Origin: Candidatus Nitrosocosmicus sp.
GTDB taxonomy: Archaea > Thermoproteota > Nitrososphaeria > Nitrososphaerales > Nitrososphaeraceae
Direction: 5' to 3'
NCBI GenBank assembly: GCA_031177355.1
Contig: JAPSGR010000001.1
Span: 1-64,000, forward strand
DNA: 64,000 nucleotides
Every line of letters starts with the position of its first letter. Position 1 is the first letter of the stretch. Under the pieces are notes generated by a model that had not been told where the DNA came from, ran no database searches, and worked only from the letters and a program-made list of their open reading frames with translations. The position numbers and the translations under genes are program-made. Shown piece by piece: positions 51,629 to 60,995 of this stretch.

Positions 51629-52003
51629 TTGGCAGGAGAAACCGCTACACAATTTCTTCCAATATTATATTTATTTGGATTTGGGATTTTGGCTGGAGTT
51701 CCTTCGATAGTCTTATCAAGGTTATTATCTCCTAGAAGAAGGCATAATCCAGTAAAATTCCTTCCAATGGAATGTGGTCAAGTTCCTTCAGGAGAAGGAC
51801 GATCTCATTTTATGATGCAGTATTATTCGTATATTCTCATGTTTGTGGTTTTTGATGTAATGTCTATATTTCTTTATGCATGGGGTACTACTTTCTTCTC
51901 AATTCCTAGAGAATCAACATTACCCATGATTGGATTTTTGGGGATCATGTTTGCAGCGATGGGTTATGCATTATTCTTAGCAGGAAGAAAAGGAATATGG
52001 TAA
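51629..52003 (+). CDS. nuoA: Complex I subunit NuoA
   Basis: A 124-residue membrane subunit at the junction of the peripheral and membrane arms. It has three hydrophobic helices (about 8-28, 63-85, 92-115) and the conserved loop MECGQVPSGEGRSHFMMQYYSYILMFVVFDV; the EC-Q-P and FDVE/FDVM features are family marks (FDV is present, while the usual following E is M here). The start is TTG 51629. First gene of the operon. Confidence 0.95.
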   Translation: MAGETATQFLPILYLFGFGILAGVPSIVLSRLLSPRRRHNPVKFLPMECGQVPSGEGRSHFMMQYYSYILMFVVFDVMSIFLYAWGTTFFSIPRESTLPMIGFLGIMFAAMGYALFLAGRKGIW

Positions 52004-52072
52004 AGTGATTGGTATTGATTATTCCAATAGATATTAATAACTTGATCGCCTTATATTATCAGAGGTAAAAAC

Positions 52073-52588
52073 ATGCTAAAAGATTTAGTAAATCCTACCA
52101 ACGTCAATATTTATGTATCAAAACTTAGCGATGTTTTAATTAAAGCTGTAGAGGAACCATTAGGATACGCTATTAATTGGGGTCGGATTTATTCATTATG
52201 GCCTGTGCATCTCGAAACCGGATGTTGTAGTGTTGAATTCGGTGCTGCTTCAAGTCCGAGGTATGATGTAGAGAGATTTGGGATGTTAGAAGCTTTTGGG
52301 TCTTTAAGACAGTGTGATTTGATTGTAGTTCTAGGTACAGTCACCCGAAAAATGGCACCTAGGCTAAGAATGGTTTATGATCAAATGCCTGAGCCCAAAT
52401 ATGTTATAGCTATGGGCGCTTGTGCTATCACTGGTGGCTTATATCTTGATTCATATAATGTTCTGCCCGGAGCAGATAGTGTAGTGCCTGTAGACGTCTA
52501 CGTGCCGGGTTGTCCTCCGAGACCTGAGACTTTAATCCAGGGATGTTTTCTCCTACAGGAAAAAATTAAGAGGTCAAAAATAAAATAA
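52073..52588 (+). CDS. nuoB: Complex I subunit NuoB (N2 cluster)
   Basis: A 171-residue subunit carrying the terminal [4Fe-4S] cluster N2 that reduces quinone. All four ligands are present: C51 and C52 (ETGCCSVEFG), C117 (AMGACAITGG) and C147 (VPGCPPRPE). The N-terminus is short compared with bacterial NuoB. Spaced 69 bp after nuoA, and its stop overlaps the nuoC start by 1 bp. Confidence 0.97.
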   Translation: MLKDLVNPTNVNIYVSKLSDVLIKAVEEPLGYAINWGRIYSLWPVHLETGCCSVEFGAASSPRYDVERFGMLEAFGSLRQCDLIVVLGTVTRKMAPRLRMVYDQMPEPKYVIAMGACAITGGLYLDSYNVLPGADSVVPVDVYVPGCPPRPETLIQGCFLLQEKIKRSKIK

Positions 52589-53112
52589 TGGAAAATAAAG
52601 ATAACTCTTTTGGGCAACTGATAGATACCAGTAAAGACTTAGATAATAAAATAACCTCTAATATAATAAAATCCGCTATTCAAAACTTTAACCAGAAAAT
52701 TCAATTAGTATACGAAAAACCAAATCGTTCTAAAATATTTGTAAATAATGAATCATTGGTAGAAGTAGCCCTATTTTTGAGAAATACATATGGGTTAGAT
52801 CATGTGGAATCAATGTCTGGAACCGATTTTCCCGCCGAAAATGAAATTGAAATTAATTATCATCTGGGCTCTTACATTAATCAAGACTTGCATCCTTACA
52901 TACTAAACCTAGCTACACGTGTTGATAGAGAAAATGCGAAATCAAATAGTTTGATAAATATCTTTCCGAGTGTTGAATATTTTGAGCGTGAAACATACGA
53001 AATGCTAGGAGTGTATTTTGTAGGGCATCCAAGAAATGAACCTTTCTTATTACCAGAAGATTGGGCTGATCTACCTCCACTGAGAAAAGATTTTAAACTA
53101 AAAGGAAGATAA
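52588..53112 (+). CDS. nuoC: Complex I subunit NuoC
   Basis: A 174-residue 30-kDa-type subunit. The conserved end YFERETYEMLGVYFVGHPRNEPFLLPEDWADLPPLRKDF is the NuoC signature; it contacts NuoD near the quinone site. It is not fused to NuoD. Starts at the last base of the nuoB stop. Confidence 0.95.
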   Translation: MENKDNSFGQLIDTSKDLDNKITSNIIKSAIQNFNQKIQLVYEKPNRSKIFVNNESLVEVALFLRNTYGLDHVESMSGTDFPAENEIEINYHLGSYINQDLHPYILNLATRVDRENAKSNSLINIFPSVEYFERETYEMLGVYFVGHPRNEPFLLPEDWADLPPLRKDFKLKGR

Positions 53113-53132
53113 TCAAGGAGAATTCAAAAGTA

Positions 53133-54293
53133 ATGTCTACTCTTGATGATAAAATTAACGAGATCAATAGATTAGCAATTCAGATTACTAAAGATAATGA
53201 TGATGACCGTTTAATGAATTTGAGTATTGGTCCTCAGCATCCTGGTTCAGGCCATTTTCGTATAGTCATAAAGGTAGATGGAGACTATATAGTATATGCC
53301 GACCCTGACATAGGTTACGTCCACAGGGGAGAAGAGAAAATGTCTGAACATAGAAATTTTATTCAGAATATTCCCCATTTGGAAAGACCTGTGATTCATG
53401 ACTCTACTAATATTATTTATTCATATAGTTTGGCGATAGAGGAACTTATAGGGATTAATCCACCTCGAAGGGGACAATTTGTTAGGGCAATTGCTGCAGA
53501 ATTGGATCGATTAGTTTACACTACCTATTGGCTGGCAATATATGGAATATTTTTAGGTCATTCGACTATGTTTATGTGGCCTACAGGCGACCGAGAATTA
53601 ATAATAGATTTGCTTGAAAGGATGACGGGACACCGAGTTACTCATGCATTTAGTGTACCAGGAGGAGTGAGAAACGACATTCCCTATAATTTCAAAGAAA
53701 AATGCCTTACTCAGATCAATTACTTTGAAAAAAGACTAAAGGAGTATGAAGACATCTTTTACAATAATCCATTACTGAGACAAAGAACTGAAGGGGTTGG
53801 AATCATGAATAAAGAAGATGCAATAAAATTGGGAGTAACAGGCTCAGTTCTTCGAGCTTCAGGCGTTCCTTATGATATTAGAAAAGTTGAGCCTTATGAT
53901 GTGTACGATGAAATAGATTTCAAAGTCCAGTATATGAAATCATGTGATACATTTGCCCGAGCTTATGTTCCTTATTTAGATATGAAGGAATCGTGCCATA
54001 TAATTAGACAGCTTTTAGATAAAATGCCTGATGAAGGAAGTGTGAGAGAAAAGATAGTTGGAAACGTCAAGGCTCAGCCGGGGGAGACATATAGAAGAGT
54101 AGAGTCAGGCAGAGGCGCTTTGGGTTATTATATCATTAGTGATGGAAGTACCAAACCATATAGATTAAAAATCTCGACAGGGTCATTCCGAAATATATTG
54201 GCCTTACCCTTTCTATTAGTTGGTTCCAAGTTGGGTGATATGCCAGCTATATATTGGGCTTTGAATTATTGGCCTATAGAGGCAGATAGATAA
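53133..54293 (+). CDS. nuoD: Complex I subunit NuoD (49-kDa type)
   Basis: A 386-residue subunit homologous to the hydrogenase large subunit. The quinone-site His is in SIGPQHPGSGHFRI. Other marks are HRGEEKMSEHRNFIQNIPHLERP, IAAELDRLVYTTYWLA, and the C-terminal SRNILALPFLLVGSKLGDMPAIYWALNYWPIEADR. The Ni ligands of hydrogenase are absent, as expected for complex I. It is followed at once by nuoH (ATAATG, with 1-bp overlap). Confidence 0.97.
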   Translation: MSTLDDKINEINRLAIQITKDNDDDRLMNLSIGPQHPGSGHFRIVIKVDGDYIVYADPDIGYVHRGEEKMSEHRNFIQNIPHLERPVIHDSTNIIYSYSLAIEELIGINPPRRGQFVRAIAAELDRLVYTTYWLAIYGIFLGHSTMFMWPTGDRELIIDLLERMTGHRVTHAFSVPGGVRNDIPYNFKEKCLTQINYFEKRLKEYEDIFYNNPLLRQRTEGVGIMNKEDAIKLGVTGSVLRASGVPYDIRKVEPYDVYDEIDFKVQYMKSCDTFARAYVPYLDMKESCHIIRQLLDKMPDEGSVREKIVGNVKAQPGETYRRVESGRGALGYYIISDGSTKPYRLKISTGSFRNILALPFLLVGSKLGDMPAIYWALNYWPIEADR

Positions 54294-55594
54294 TGGGCTC
54301 TTTGACTCCAGATTTTCGTTTTGGAAATTTTGTAGGTAGTATAGTTTGGTTAGTATTTGTAATATTGGCCTTAGTTACATTGCTTATATTACCTATTATC
54401 TTTTTCACATTATTTTATATTCCATTACCGGTGGTAGATGGCGAGGTACTCACTCCCTATCTTTTCTTTTCAATGATGGTTGATCCGTCAAGAACATTAC
54501 CAATCGTCCAATTCTTCATTCACACCGATTTGTTTCGAGCGGCTATCTTCCCAGGATTTGGTTTCGCTGCGCTAATAGCTGCAGCTACTATATTTGTTGA
54601 GCGAAAATTGTTGGCCAAAATGCAATTGCGCGTAGGTCCTTTATATGCAGGTAAAGTTGAAGGAATTTTTCAGTTGTTAGCTGATGGTTTAAAATTACTT
54701 ACCAAGGAAATTATTGTTCCATCTGGTGCCGATAGACCAATCTTTTGGTTGGCTCCGATTATGTATGTTTCTACTGCTGCTGCAGTAGTCGCCTTGATAC
54801 CTGTGGCCTCAGGATGGGTTGTCGCAGATGTAGACGTTGGATTGATAGCTGCATTTGCAATCCTGGCGTTCTTCCCACTCATTGCTCTCTTGTTCTCCTG
54901 GGCTAGTAATAGCAAATTCCCATTTATTGGGGGATTAAGAGCCCTACATCAGATGATTGCATTTGAGATACCATTTTTCTTATCTGCTTTACCTGTAGTA
55001 ATAATGTCATCTTCACTAAATCTTTCTGACATAGCACGGTCGCAAAATATCTTTTGGAATATATTTATACTTCCAATAAACGCATTTGTATTTTTTATAT
55101 CATCATTAGCCGAATTGGAAAGAATTCCATTTGATTTACCTGAAGCTGAGAGCGAAATTGTTGCGGGTTGGTTAACTGAGACTACAGGAATGATGTATGG
55201 ATTAATTCAATTGGGTAGTTACCTGAAATTATACGCTTTGGCGGGGTTGTTTGTTGTTCTGTTCTTGGGTGGATGGAGTGGTCCACAGATTTTCCCGCCC
55301 GAATTGATACCCGGTGCTCATGATTCTAATTTGCCTTTACTACAGATGATCGCACTAGATGGACTTTATAATCCAGTGACTGTAAATGGCATATTTTGGT
55401 TTTTGATAAAGATAATTATCGTAATACTGCTGATGCTGATAGTAAGAGGTATCAATCCTAGAATTCGAATCGATATCTTACTTCATACAGGTTGGTACAA
55501 ATTGATCGTTTTAACATTCATAAATCTGTTTGTGGTATTGATGTTGATCTACGGTGGAGTTATTGGACCAGGAGGATTGATTTCGGCAAGATGA
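54293..55594 (+). CDS. nuoH: Complex I subunit NuoH
   Basis: A 433-residue membrane subunit that frames the quinone tunnel. The conserved ERKLLAKMQLRVGP loop, GIFQLLADGLKLLTKE, the LAELERIPFDLPEAESEIVAGWLTE loop and the final NPRIRIDILLHTGWYKL are present. It is about 100 residues longer than bacterial NuoH because of an extra N-terminal hydrophobic segment and an insertion near 320-350. The stop overlaps nuoI by 4 bp. Confidence 0.97.
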   Translation: MGSLTPDFRFGNFVGSIVWLVFVILALVTLLILPIIFFTLFYIPLPVVDGEVLTPYLFFSMMVDPSRTLPIVQFFIHTDLFRAAIFPGFGFAALIAAATIFVERKLLAKMQLRVGPLYAGKVEGIFQLLADGLKLLTKEIIVPSGADRPIFWLAPIMYVSTAAAVVALIPVASGWVVADVDVGLIAAFAILAFFPLIALLFSWASNSKFPFIGGLRALHQMIAFEIPFFLSALPVVIMSSSLNLSDIARSQNIFWNIFILPINAFVFFISSLAELERIPFDLPEAESEIVAGWLTETTGMMYGLIQLGSYLKLYALAGLFVVLFLGGWSGPQIFPPELIPGAHDSNLPLLQMIALDGLYNPVTVNGIFWFLIKIIIVILLMLIVRGINPRIRIDILLHTGWYKLIVLTFINLFVVLMLIYGGVIGPGGLISAR

Positions 55595-56091
55595 ACACAG
55601 CGACAGGATTTATTAAAGCAATACAATCTGGCACAAAGCATATTGTGATGAAGAGATTCACTTTGCGTTATCCAGAAGAGAAACTTAAGTTTACGGGCGA
55701 CGGATATCAGTTTGATCCAAAAAAAGGTGTAGGAATTGCAGGAACTCGAGGCCGACATATCTTATTTCATGACAAATGTACTGGCTGTCAGCTGTGTGCA
55801 ATTGCTTGTGAAGGAATTGCTGAAGCTATTACTATGGTCAAAGTTGATGAACAGTGGAAACAAAATAAGAAATCTATAATGCCTCAAATAGATTATGGTA
55901 AATGTGTTTTTTGTGGGTTCTGTGTAGACGCATGCCCCTTCTACGCTTTATATATGACAAACGATTATGAGTTGTCTGCTTATACCAAGACTCATCTAAT
56001 CTATACACCTGCTCAACTAGCAGTAAAACCAAGGGATGATGGCGAAGTTGAAATAAAGATGGGCAAACGTGGTGCATATCATGGTAGATAG
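55591..56091 (+). CDS. nuoI: Complex I subunit NuoI (2 x [4Fe-4S] ferredoxin)
   Basis: A 166-residue subunit with two ferredoxin motifs: C63-x2-C66-x2-C69-x3-C73 and C105-x2-C108-x2-C111-x3-C115. These hold clusters N6a and N6b that pass electrons to NuoB. ATG 55591 overlaps the nuoH stop by 4 bp; a TTG/GTG-type extension inside nuoH is not needed. With no NuoEFG in the operon, NuoI is the likely entry point for electrons from ferredoxin or another donor. Confidence 0.97.
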   Translation: MNTATGFIKAIQSGTKHIVMKRFTLRYPEEKLKFTGDGYQFDPKKGVGIAGTRGRHILFHDKCTGCQLCAIACEGIAEAITMVKVDEQWKQNKKSIMPQIDYGKCVFCGFCVDACPFYALYMTNDYELSAYTKTHLIYTPAQLAVKPRDDGEVEIKMGKRGAYHGR

Positions 56092-56602
56092 CATATTCGT
56101 AGGATTATCAATTATTACTGTTGGTTCTGCCATACTCTCTCTTGAGAGCAGAGAATTACTATATGGTGGAATAGCACTAGCCATATCAATGTTAGGGATA
56201 GCAGGATACTTTATTATTTTAGATGCACCTTTCGTTGCAATGTTTCAGATTGCGGTATATGTTGGTGCAGTAGCTGTATTAATTATATTTACAGTAATGT
56301 TAGTCAGAGCACCTAATACCGTTACGAAAAAAGAGACAAGAAAAAGAAAAATTACTGGAATATTATTAGGTTTAGCTTTTTTGCTATTAGCTGGTTCTAT
56401 TCTCGGAAGCTCTGCTGTTACTCAGTTAAAATTCAATGAGGATGCCCCAGTATTTGATGTCCAAGAGATAGGGAAAGGATTATTAACTTATTATTCTCCG
56501 GTACTAATAGTCTTGGCTTTAACATTGGCAAGTGCTGTAATAGGGGCTTTAGCGTTAGCCCGAAGGGAGGATATAGAGGAGCGAAATGAACCAACCAACT
56601 GA
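56081..56602 (+). CDS. nuoJ: Complex I subunit NuoJ
   Basis: A membrane subunit of 173 residues from ATG 56081 (GTG 56069 adds four residues). Five hydrophobic helices; the conserved FQIAVYVGAVAVLIIFTVML segment contains the pi-bulge helix that couples quinone reduction to proton pumping. It overlaps nuoI by 11-23 bp, supporting translational coupling. Confidence 0.93.
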   Translation: MVDSIFVGLSIITVGSAILSLESRELLYGGIALAISMLGIAGYFIILDAPFVAMFQIAVYVGAVAVLIIFTVMLVRAPNTVTKKETRKRKITGILLGLAFLLLAGSILGSSAVTQLKFNEDAPVFDVQEIGKGLLTYYSPVLIVLALTLASAVIGALALARREDIEERNEPTN

Positions 56603-56888
56603 TTTTCTCTACATTGCGGTAATCCTTGTATCTATAGGAATATATGGATTAGTCGTAAAAAGGAACGCACTGCGATTGATTTTTTCAATTGAATTGATAG
56701 CAAATGCAGTAAATCTTGCACTAATTGCGTTCTCCAGGATGCTTCCAAGCCCTGAAGGACAGATCTTTGTACTATTTTCTATAGCCATATCAGCTGCAGA
56801 AGTTGCAGTAGGATTAGGAATCATCATAGTAGCTTATCGATTCTATAAGGATATAGATATTACAGAGTACCAGAATCTCAAAAATTAG
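56586..56888 (+). CDS. nuoK: Complex I subunit NuoK
   Basis: A 100-residue subunit with three membrane helices. The conserved SIELIANAVNLALIAFSR has the buried Glu of helix 2 (E37-like), and SIAISAAEVAVGLGIIIVAYRFYK has the Glu of helix 3. These acidic residues form part of the proton path between NuoJ and NuoN. The start overlaps nuoJ by 17 bp. Confidence 0.95.
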   Translation: MNQPTDFLYIAVILVSIGIYGLVVKRNALRLIFSIELIANAVNLALIAFSRMLPSPEGQIFVLFSIAISAAEVAVGLGIIIVAYRFYKDIDITEYQNLKN

Positions 56889-56934
56889 ATCAGTCTTAAA
56901 ATTAACAATACTTTTTTTCAATAATCAACCGTAT

Positions 56935-56944
56935 AATATATAAA
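56935..56944 (+). promoter_or_regulatory. Internal TATA-like box before nuoM
   Basis: ATATATAAAA (within GTATAATATATAAAAGG) lies in the 104-bp gap between nuoK and nuoM, about 50 bp before the nuoM ATG. It could start a separate nuoMLN transcript with a leader of about 25 nt. Confidence 0.45.
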
Positions 56945-56992
56945 AGGAGTCAATGTCGTTGAGGTAGGGGTATTCGGAGCAAGAGAATGTAG

Positions 56993-58843
56993 ATGGTGGA
57001 TTCTTCCTATTTTCTTATGGTGGCAACATTTATGCCCTTGGTATTATCTCCTGTAGTATATTTTTTAGGTAGACGCAAGGGAATAAACATTACAACGTGG
57101 TTGACTTTTGGAATTTTGGCTATCTCAACAACACTTGTAATTATTCCGTGTATTGACCTGAGTTCTGGGGGTTCTTATCAAGAAATCTTTGATTGGAGTC
57201 AATTGGGACATTTCGGGTTAAAGCTTGATGGACTAAGCATTCCTTTTGCGATTACAATTTACTTGTTATCAACTATCATTGTAATTTATTCAAAGCCCTA
57301 TATGGTTAGAAAAATACTAATACAGTTCGAACAACTCAAGAACTCTAAATTTGTCTATGATTCTCACTACACTGATGTGGAAACTGACCAATACTCTGCA
57401 AAAGATGGAAAATCTCTATCTGCATTAATACTATCAACAGACCAAAAAGCATACTTAAATGAGCAGTTGGGATTGTATTATTCACTTTATCTTGTCTTTG
57501 CCATGGGGATGTTGGGAACTGTTTTAGCAACTAATCTGTTTGAATTTTATGTTTTTTTTGAACTTATGCTTGTTCCATCTTTCTTTTTGATTGCCTTTTT
57601 TGGATATGGCAATAGAAAAAGGACATCATTAATGTTTTTTTTCTGGGCACATGTAGGCGCAGTCATCATGCTGCTGGGTTTGATGGCTATGGGATTTTTA
57701 GCCGGTGGTTTTGATTATGATGTTGTCAAAGCCAACATCTCCCAGATACCATCTGCTTGGATAGTAGTAATTGTTGCTGCATTGATTATAGGATTTGGTG
57801 TTAAATTAGGTGCCTTTTTAGTGCATGTTTGGCTCCCTGATACATATACTGATGCACCCACACCTATCTCAGTATTAATATCCTCAGCCATGACTGGAAT
57901 AGGTGCATATGGTCTTATCCGGATTTGGATAGATCTGTTATCTGGCCCTGGAAATTACTCTGATTATGCAGTGTATGTCAGTATTTGGGGCTTAGCAACA
58001 ATGATTTATGGAGGCGCCATGGCTTTGATGCAGAAGGACATCAAGAGAGTCTTGGCATATTCAAGTATAAGCTCTATGGGGTATCTTCTCTTTGGTATAG
58101 GGTCCGAAAGTGTTCTTGGAATAAGCGGGGCTATATTCATGTATGTGACACATGCTCTTGGGAAAGGACTTTTGTTTATGATGGCCGGATCAATAATTTT
58201 GCAAACTGGAACACGCAATATGGATAAACTGGGAGGTTTGGGTGGAAAGATGCCCTATACTGCTGTTTTTGCATTAATCGGTGGGCTTACCATAATTGGA
58301 GTTCCAATTACAAGTGGATTTATGTCAGAATGGGTTTTATTTAATGGAGCACTAGCGAATGCAGTCGTTGACTGGAGTTCTGTGAAGGCCATTTCGTTTG
58401 CTTTAGCCATCTCGGCAACCATTCTAACATCTGCCTATATCCTGTGGATGTACAAGAGAATTTTTTATGGGGTAGCACCAGAAACATTAAAAAATGTACG
58501 CGATTCGAGTAAGTATGTTTTAATTACAATGGGGATTTTGGCTTCACTTACATTGATTCTTGGTTTATATCCTGATTTATTTTACAAACCTATTATAGGA
58601 TACGTTGAAAACTTATATGATGGCGCTCCGGATGAATTGATACCTGTAAAGATTAAGCCTGTTTCGTCTCAAAATCAAGAACAGCCAGATGGTGCTATCG
58701 CTGCTAATGCTGTTGTTGCAGCGAATGATTTGGGAGAACAGAAATATAAAACAAGTAACGTTACCAATAACGAGGCAATAACGCTGACACAAAAGACACA
58801 TTTAATTTCGGGTAGCCAATTGGTTTCCTTTGTTGCGATATAG
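56993..58843 (+). CDS. nuoM: Complex I antiporter-like subunit NuoM
   Basis: A 616-residue proton-pumping subunit. The key Glu of TM5 is in FYVFFELMLVPSFFLIAFFGYG, and the Lys of TM7 and TM8 regions lies in KLGAFLVHVWLPDTYTDAPTPISVLISSAMTGIGAYGL. It is about 110 residues longer than bacterial NuoM. The extra parts are a hydrophilic insertion at about 105-155 (KILIQFEQLKNSKFVYDSHYTDVE...) and a soluble C-terminal tail from 560. The start is ATG 56993. Confidence 0.93.
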   Translation: MVDSSYFLMVATFMPLVLSPVVYFLGRRKGINITTWLTFGILAISTTLVIIPCIDLSSGGSYQEIFDWSQLGHFGLKLDGLSIPFAITIYLLSTIIVIYSKPYMVRKILIQFEQLKNSKFVYDSHYTDVETDQYSAKDGKSLSALILSTDQKAYLNEQLGLYYSLYLVFAMGMLGTVLATNLFEFYVFFELMLVPSFFLIAFFGYGNRKRTSLMFFFWAHVGAVIMLLGLMAMGFLAGGFDYDVVKANISQIPSAWIVVIVAALIIGFGVKLGAFLVHVWLPDTYTDAPTPISVLISSAMTGIGAYGLIRIWIDLLSGPGNYSDYAVYVSIWGLATMIYGGAMALMQKDIKRVLAYSSISSMGYLLFGIGSESVLGISGAIFMYVTHALGKGLLFMMAGSIILQTGTRNMDKLGGLGGKMPYTAVFALIGGLTIIGVPITSGFMSEWVLFNGALANAVVDWSSVKAISFALAISATILTSAYILWMYKRIFYGVAPETLKNVRDSSKYVLITMGILASLTLILGLYPDLFYKPIIGYVENLYDGAPDELIPVKIKPVSSQNQEQPDGAIAANAVVAANDLGEQKYKTSNVTNNEAITLTQKTHLISGSQLVSFVAI

Positions 58844-58853
58844 GTAACTTGAA

Positions 58854-60974
58854 ATGGTAGACGCAATTGGATTCGAAGGCTTGGGGGTAAATGCATGGCT
58901 AATTTGGATGACCCCTTTTATTGGGGCCGCTTTTATTCCGCTTTTGAGAAAAAAGAGCGAAAAAATCAAGAGTTATGTAGCCGTTGGATTTTCATTATTA
59001 AGCGCATTTTTGGCTCTGAGTATTCTTCCTGTTGGTTTATCCAATGGAGAAATTCATAGTCAAATTCCTTGGTTTTCAGCACTGAACTTAGAAGCTGGTG
59101 TATTAGCTGATCCTCTAGCAATTATTATGAGTAATCTGGTGGCATGGATATCATCTGCAATATTTGTATATTCTATTTCTTATATGCATAAAGAAAAGTC
59201 TCTAATTAGATATTGGTTTTTCATGTTATTCTTTATTGGATCGATGCAACTGATCGTCTTGTCCGATAATCTTTTAATGGTTTTCTTTGGATGGGAAGGC
59301 GTAGGTTTAGCTTCTTATGCTCTAATTGGATTTTGGTATCAGGATAGAAAGAAAGATTATGTTGGTAAAGAGGGGCACACTGTATGGGGTATCCCACAGT
59401 GGACGTCTCCAACTCATGCTGGCATAAAGGCCTTTTTGCTTAACCGCGCTGGTGATGTAATGATGTTATCCGGTATGTTTATGATATTTATGTATGCTGG
59501 AACGTTCGGCTTTAGGGAACTCCTTTCTGATCAGACTTGGGCCCATGAGATGATGAAGCAGAATCTTTTGGTGCCGGCGGCTGTATTAATTTTCGGTGGA
59601 GCAATAGGCAAATCTGCACAATTTCCGTTAAATGAATGGTTATTAGAGGCGATGACTGGTCCTACCTCTGTTTCGGCTTTGATTCATGCCGCAACAATGG
59701 TAAAGGCTGGTGTCTTTTTAGTAGCGCGTATTGGACCATTATTCTTTGCCCTTGCTGTATTTAATATGCAACAATTCTTTGAAATTGTTGCATGGGTTGG
59801 CGCTATTACAGCTATCTTATTGGCAACACAAGCACTCGTCAATCCTGAAATTAAAAAAGTACTTGCATACTCGACTGGATCTCAGATCGGTTACATGATG
59901 CTAGCGTTAGGAATAGCTGGTTTAAGTACTAATTTTGTTGATGGCTATACTGCAGGGTTCTTTCACTTGATTAGTCATGCATTATTCAAAGCCTCTCTTT
60001 TCATGGCTGCGGGTGCAATTCTACATACTGTTCATTCTAGGTTTATGAATGATATGGGTGGCCTGAGAAAGAATATGAAAAAAACTTATATCTTTATGTT
60101 ATTGGCGAGTTTATCGTTGGCTGGCGCACCGCTTATTACCTCTGGATTCTGGAGCAAAGATGCAATATTTGCATCAATAATAGAATCCAACTATGAATAC
60201 TCATCCTTTTTGTTTTTCATAGCTGTTACTGTAGCTGTAATGACTGCTTTCTATACCTTTAGAATGGTTGGGCTAGTATTCTTTGGAAAAGCAAGCCAAA
60301 ACGTTACAAATATTGAAAACAAAGGCCATCATATTCGGGAAGTAAATCAAATTATGTGGTTGCCTTTCGCAGTTTTGGCGGTCGCTTCAATTGCAATAGG
60401 AATAGTGGGATTTGCTTTTGAAGGTCAACTACATCATATCTTTTCTCTATATCTTGCCAGTTCTTTTGGTATAATAGAAGGAGGTGAAATCGAACCCTTT
60501 GCAGTAGCCTCTCAAAATGAAGACGTTGCAACAGCACAACAGCTACAAGCAGAAGGACATGCAGAAGCTCAAGCACAAGGTGCCTTCGAATTAAATCCGA
60601 TAGCGATACTGGCCTCTGTCGCTGCTTTTGGAGTGGGTGGATTTCTGGGATACCTCTTTTATATTAGAAGAGCTGCCGATCCGAACAAAATCAGCGAAAA
60701 TGTTGTATCAAAGGCATTATGGAGGTTCCTTTACAATCGATGGTACCTCAACTCGCTTTTGTATTGGTTAGGAGTTGTAATTCCACTCGGATTTTATAGA
60801 CGAGTTAACAAATACTTTGAAAATATACTAATGTACGGAATCAACCCATCGGTACAATACTCTATGGTTTTCATGTCTAAAGTGGCCAAGGCCGCACAAA
60901 CTGGTAACGTACAAACATATCTTTATGTTTTCTCTGCGGGCATAATACTAATTACCATGTTATTATTGAGTTAA
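58854..60974 (+). CDS. nuoL: Complex I antiporter-like subunit NuoL
   Basis: A 706-residue subunit at the distal end of the membrane arm. MVFFGWEGVGLASYALIGFW carries the TM5 Glu, and KSAQFPLNEWLLEAMTGPTSVSALIHAATMVKAGVFLVARI carries the pumping Lys and His residues. The C-terminus includes the long lateral helix region (VVIPLGFYRRVNKYFENILMYGINPSVQYSM), with an Ala/Gln/Glu-rich loop before it (NEDVATAQQLQAEGHAEAQAQG). It starts 10 bp after nuoM. Confidence 0.97.
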   Translation: MVDAIGFEGLGVNAWLIWMTPFIGAAFIPLLRKKSEKIKSYVAVGFSLLSAFLALSILPVGLSNGEIHSQIPWFSALNLEAGVLADPLAIIMSNLVAWISSAIFVYSISYMHKEKSLIRYWFFMLFFIGSMQLIVLSDNLLMVFFGWEGVGLASYALIGFWYQDRKKDYVGKEGHTVWGIPQWTSPTHAGIKAFLLNRAGDVMMLSGMFMIFMYAGTFGFRELLSDQTWAHEMMKQNLLVPAAVLIFGGAIGKSAQFPLNEWLLEAMTGPTSVSALIHAATMVKAGVFLVARIGPLFFALAVFNMQQFFEIVAWVGAITAILLATQALVNPEIKKVLAYSTGSQIGYMMLALGIAGLSTNFVDGYTAGFFHLISHALFKASLFMAAGAILHTVHSRFMNDMGGLRKNMKKTYIFMLLASLSLAGAPLITSGFWSKDAIFASIIESNYEYSSFLFFIAVTVAVMTAFYTFRMVGLVFFGKASQNVTNIENKGHHIREVNQIMWLPFAVLAVASIAIGIVGFAFEGQLHHIFSLYLASSFGIIEGGEIEPFAVASQNEDVATAQQLQAEGHAEAQAQGAFELNPIAILASVAAFGVGGFLGYLFYIRRAADPNKISENVVSKALWRFLYNRWYLNSLLYWLGVVIPLGFYRRVNKYFENILMYGINPSVQYSMVFMSKVAKAAQTGNVQTYLYVFSAGIILITMLLLS

Positions 60975-60995
60975 GAGGAGAGTGAATAAGTTACA

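Noticed and set aside
55492..55590. N-terminal extension of NuoI inside nuoH
   Set aside because: ATG 55591 gives the normal NuoI N-terminus and a typical ATGA overlap with nuoH.
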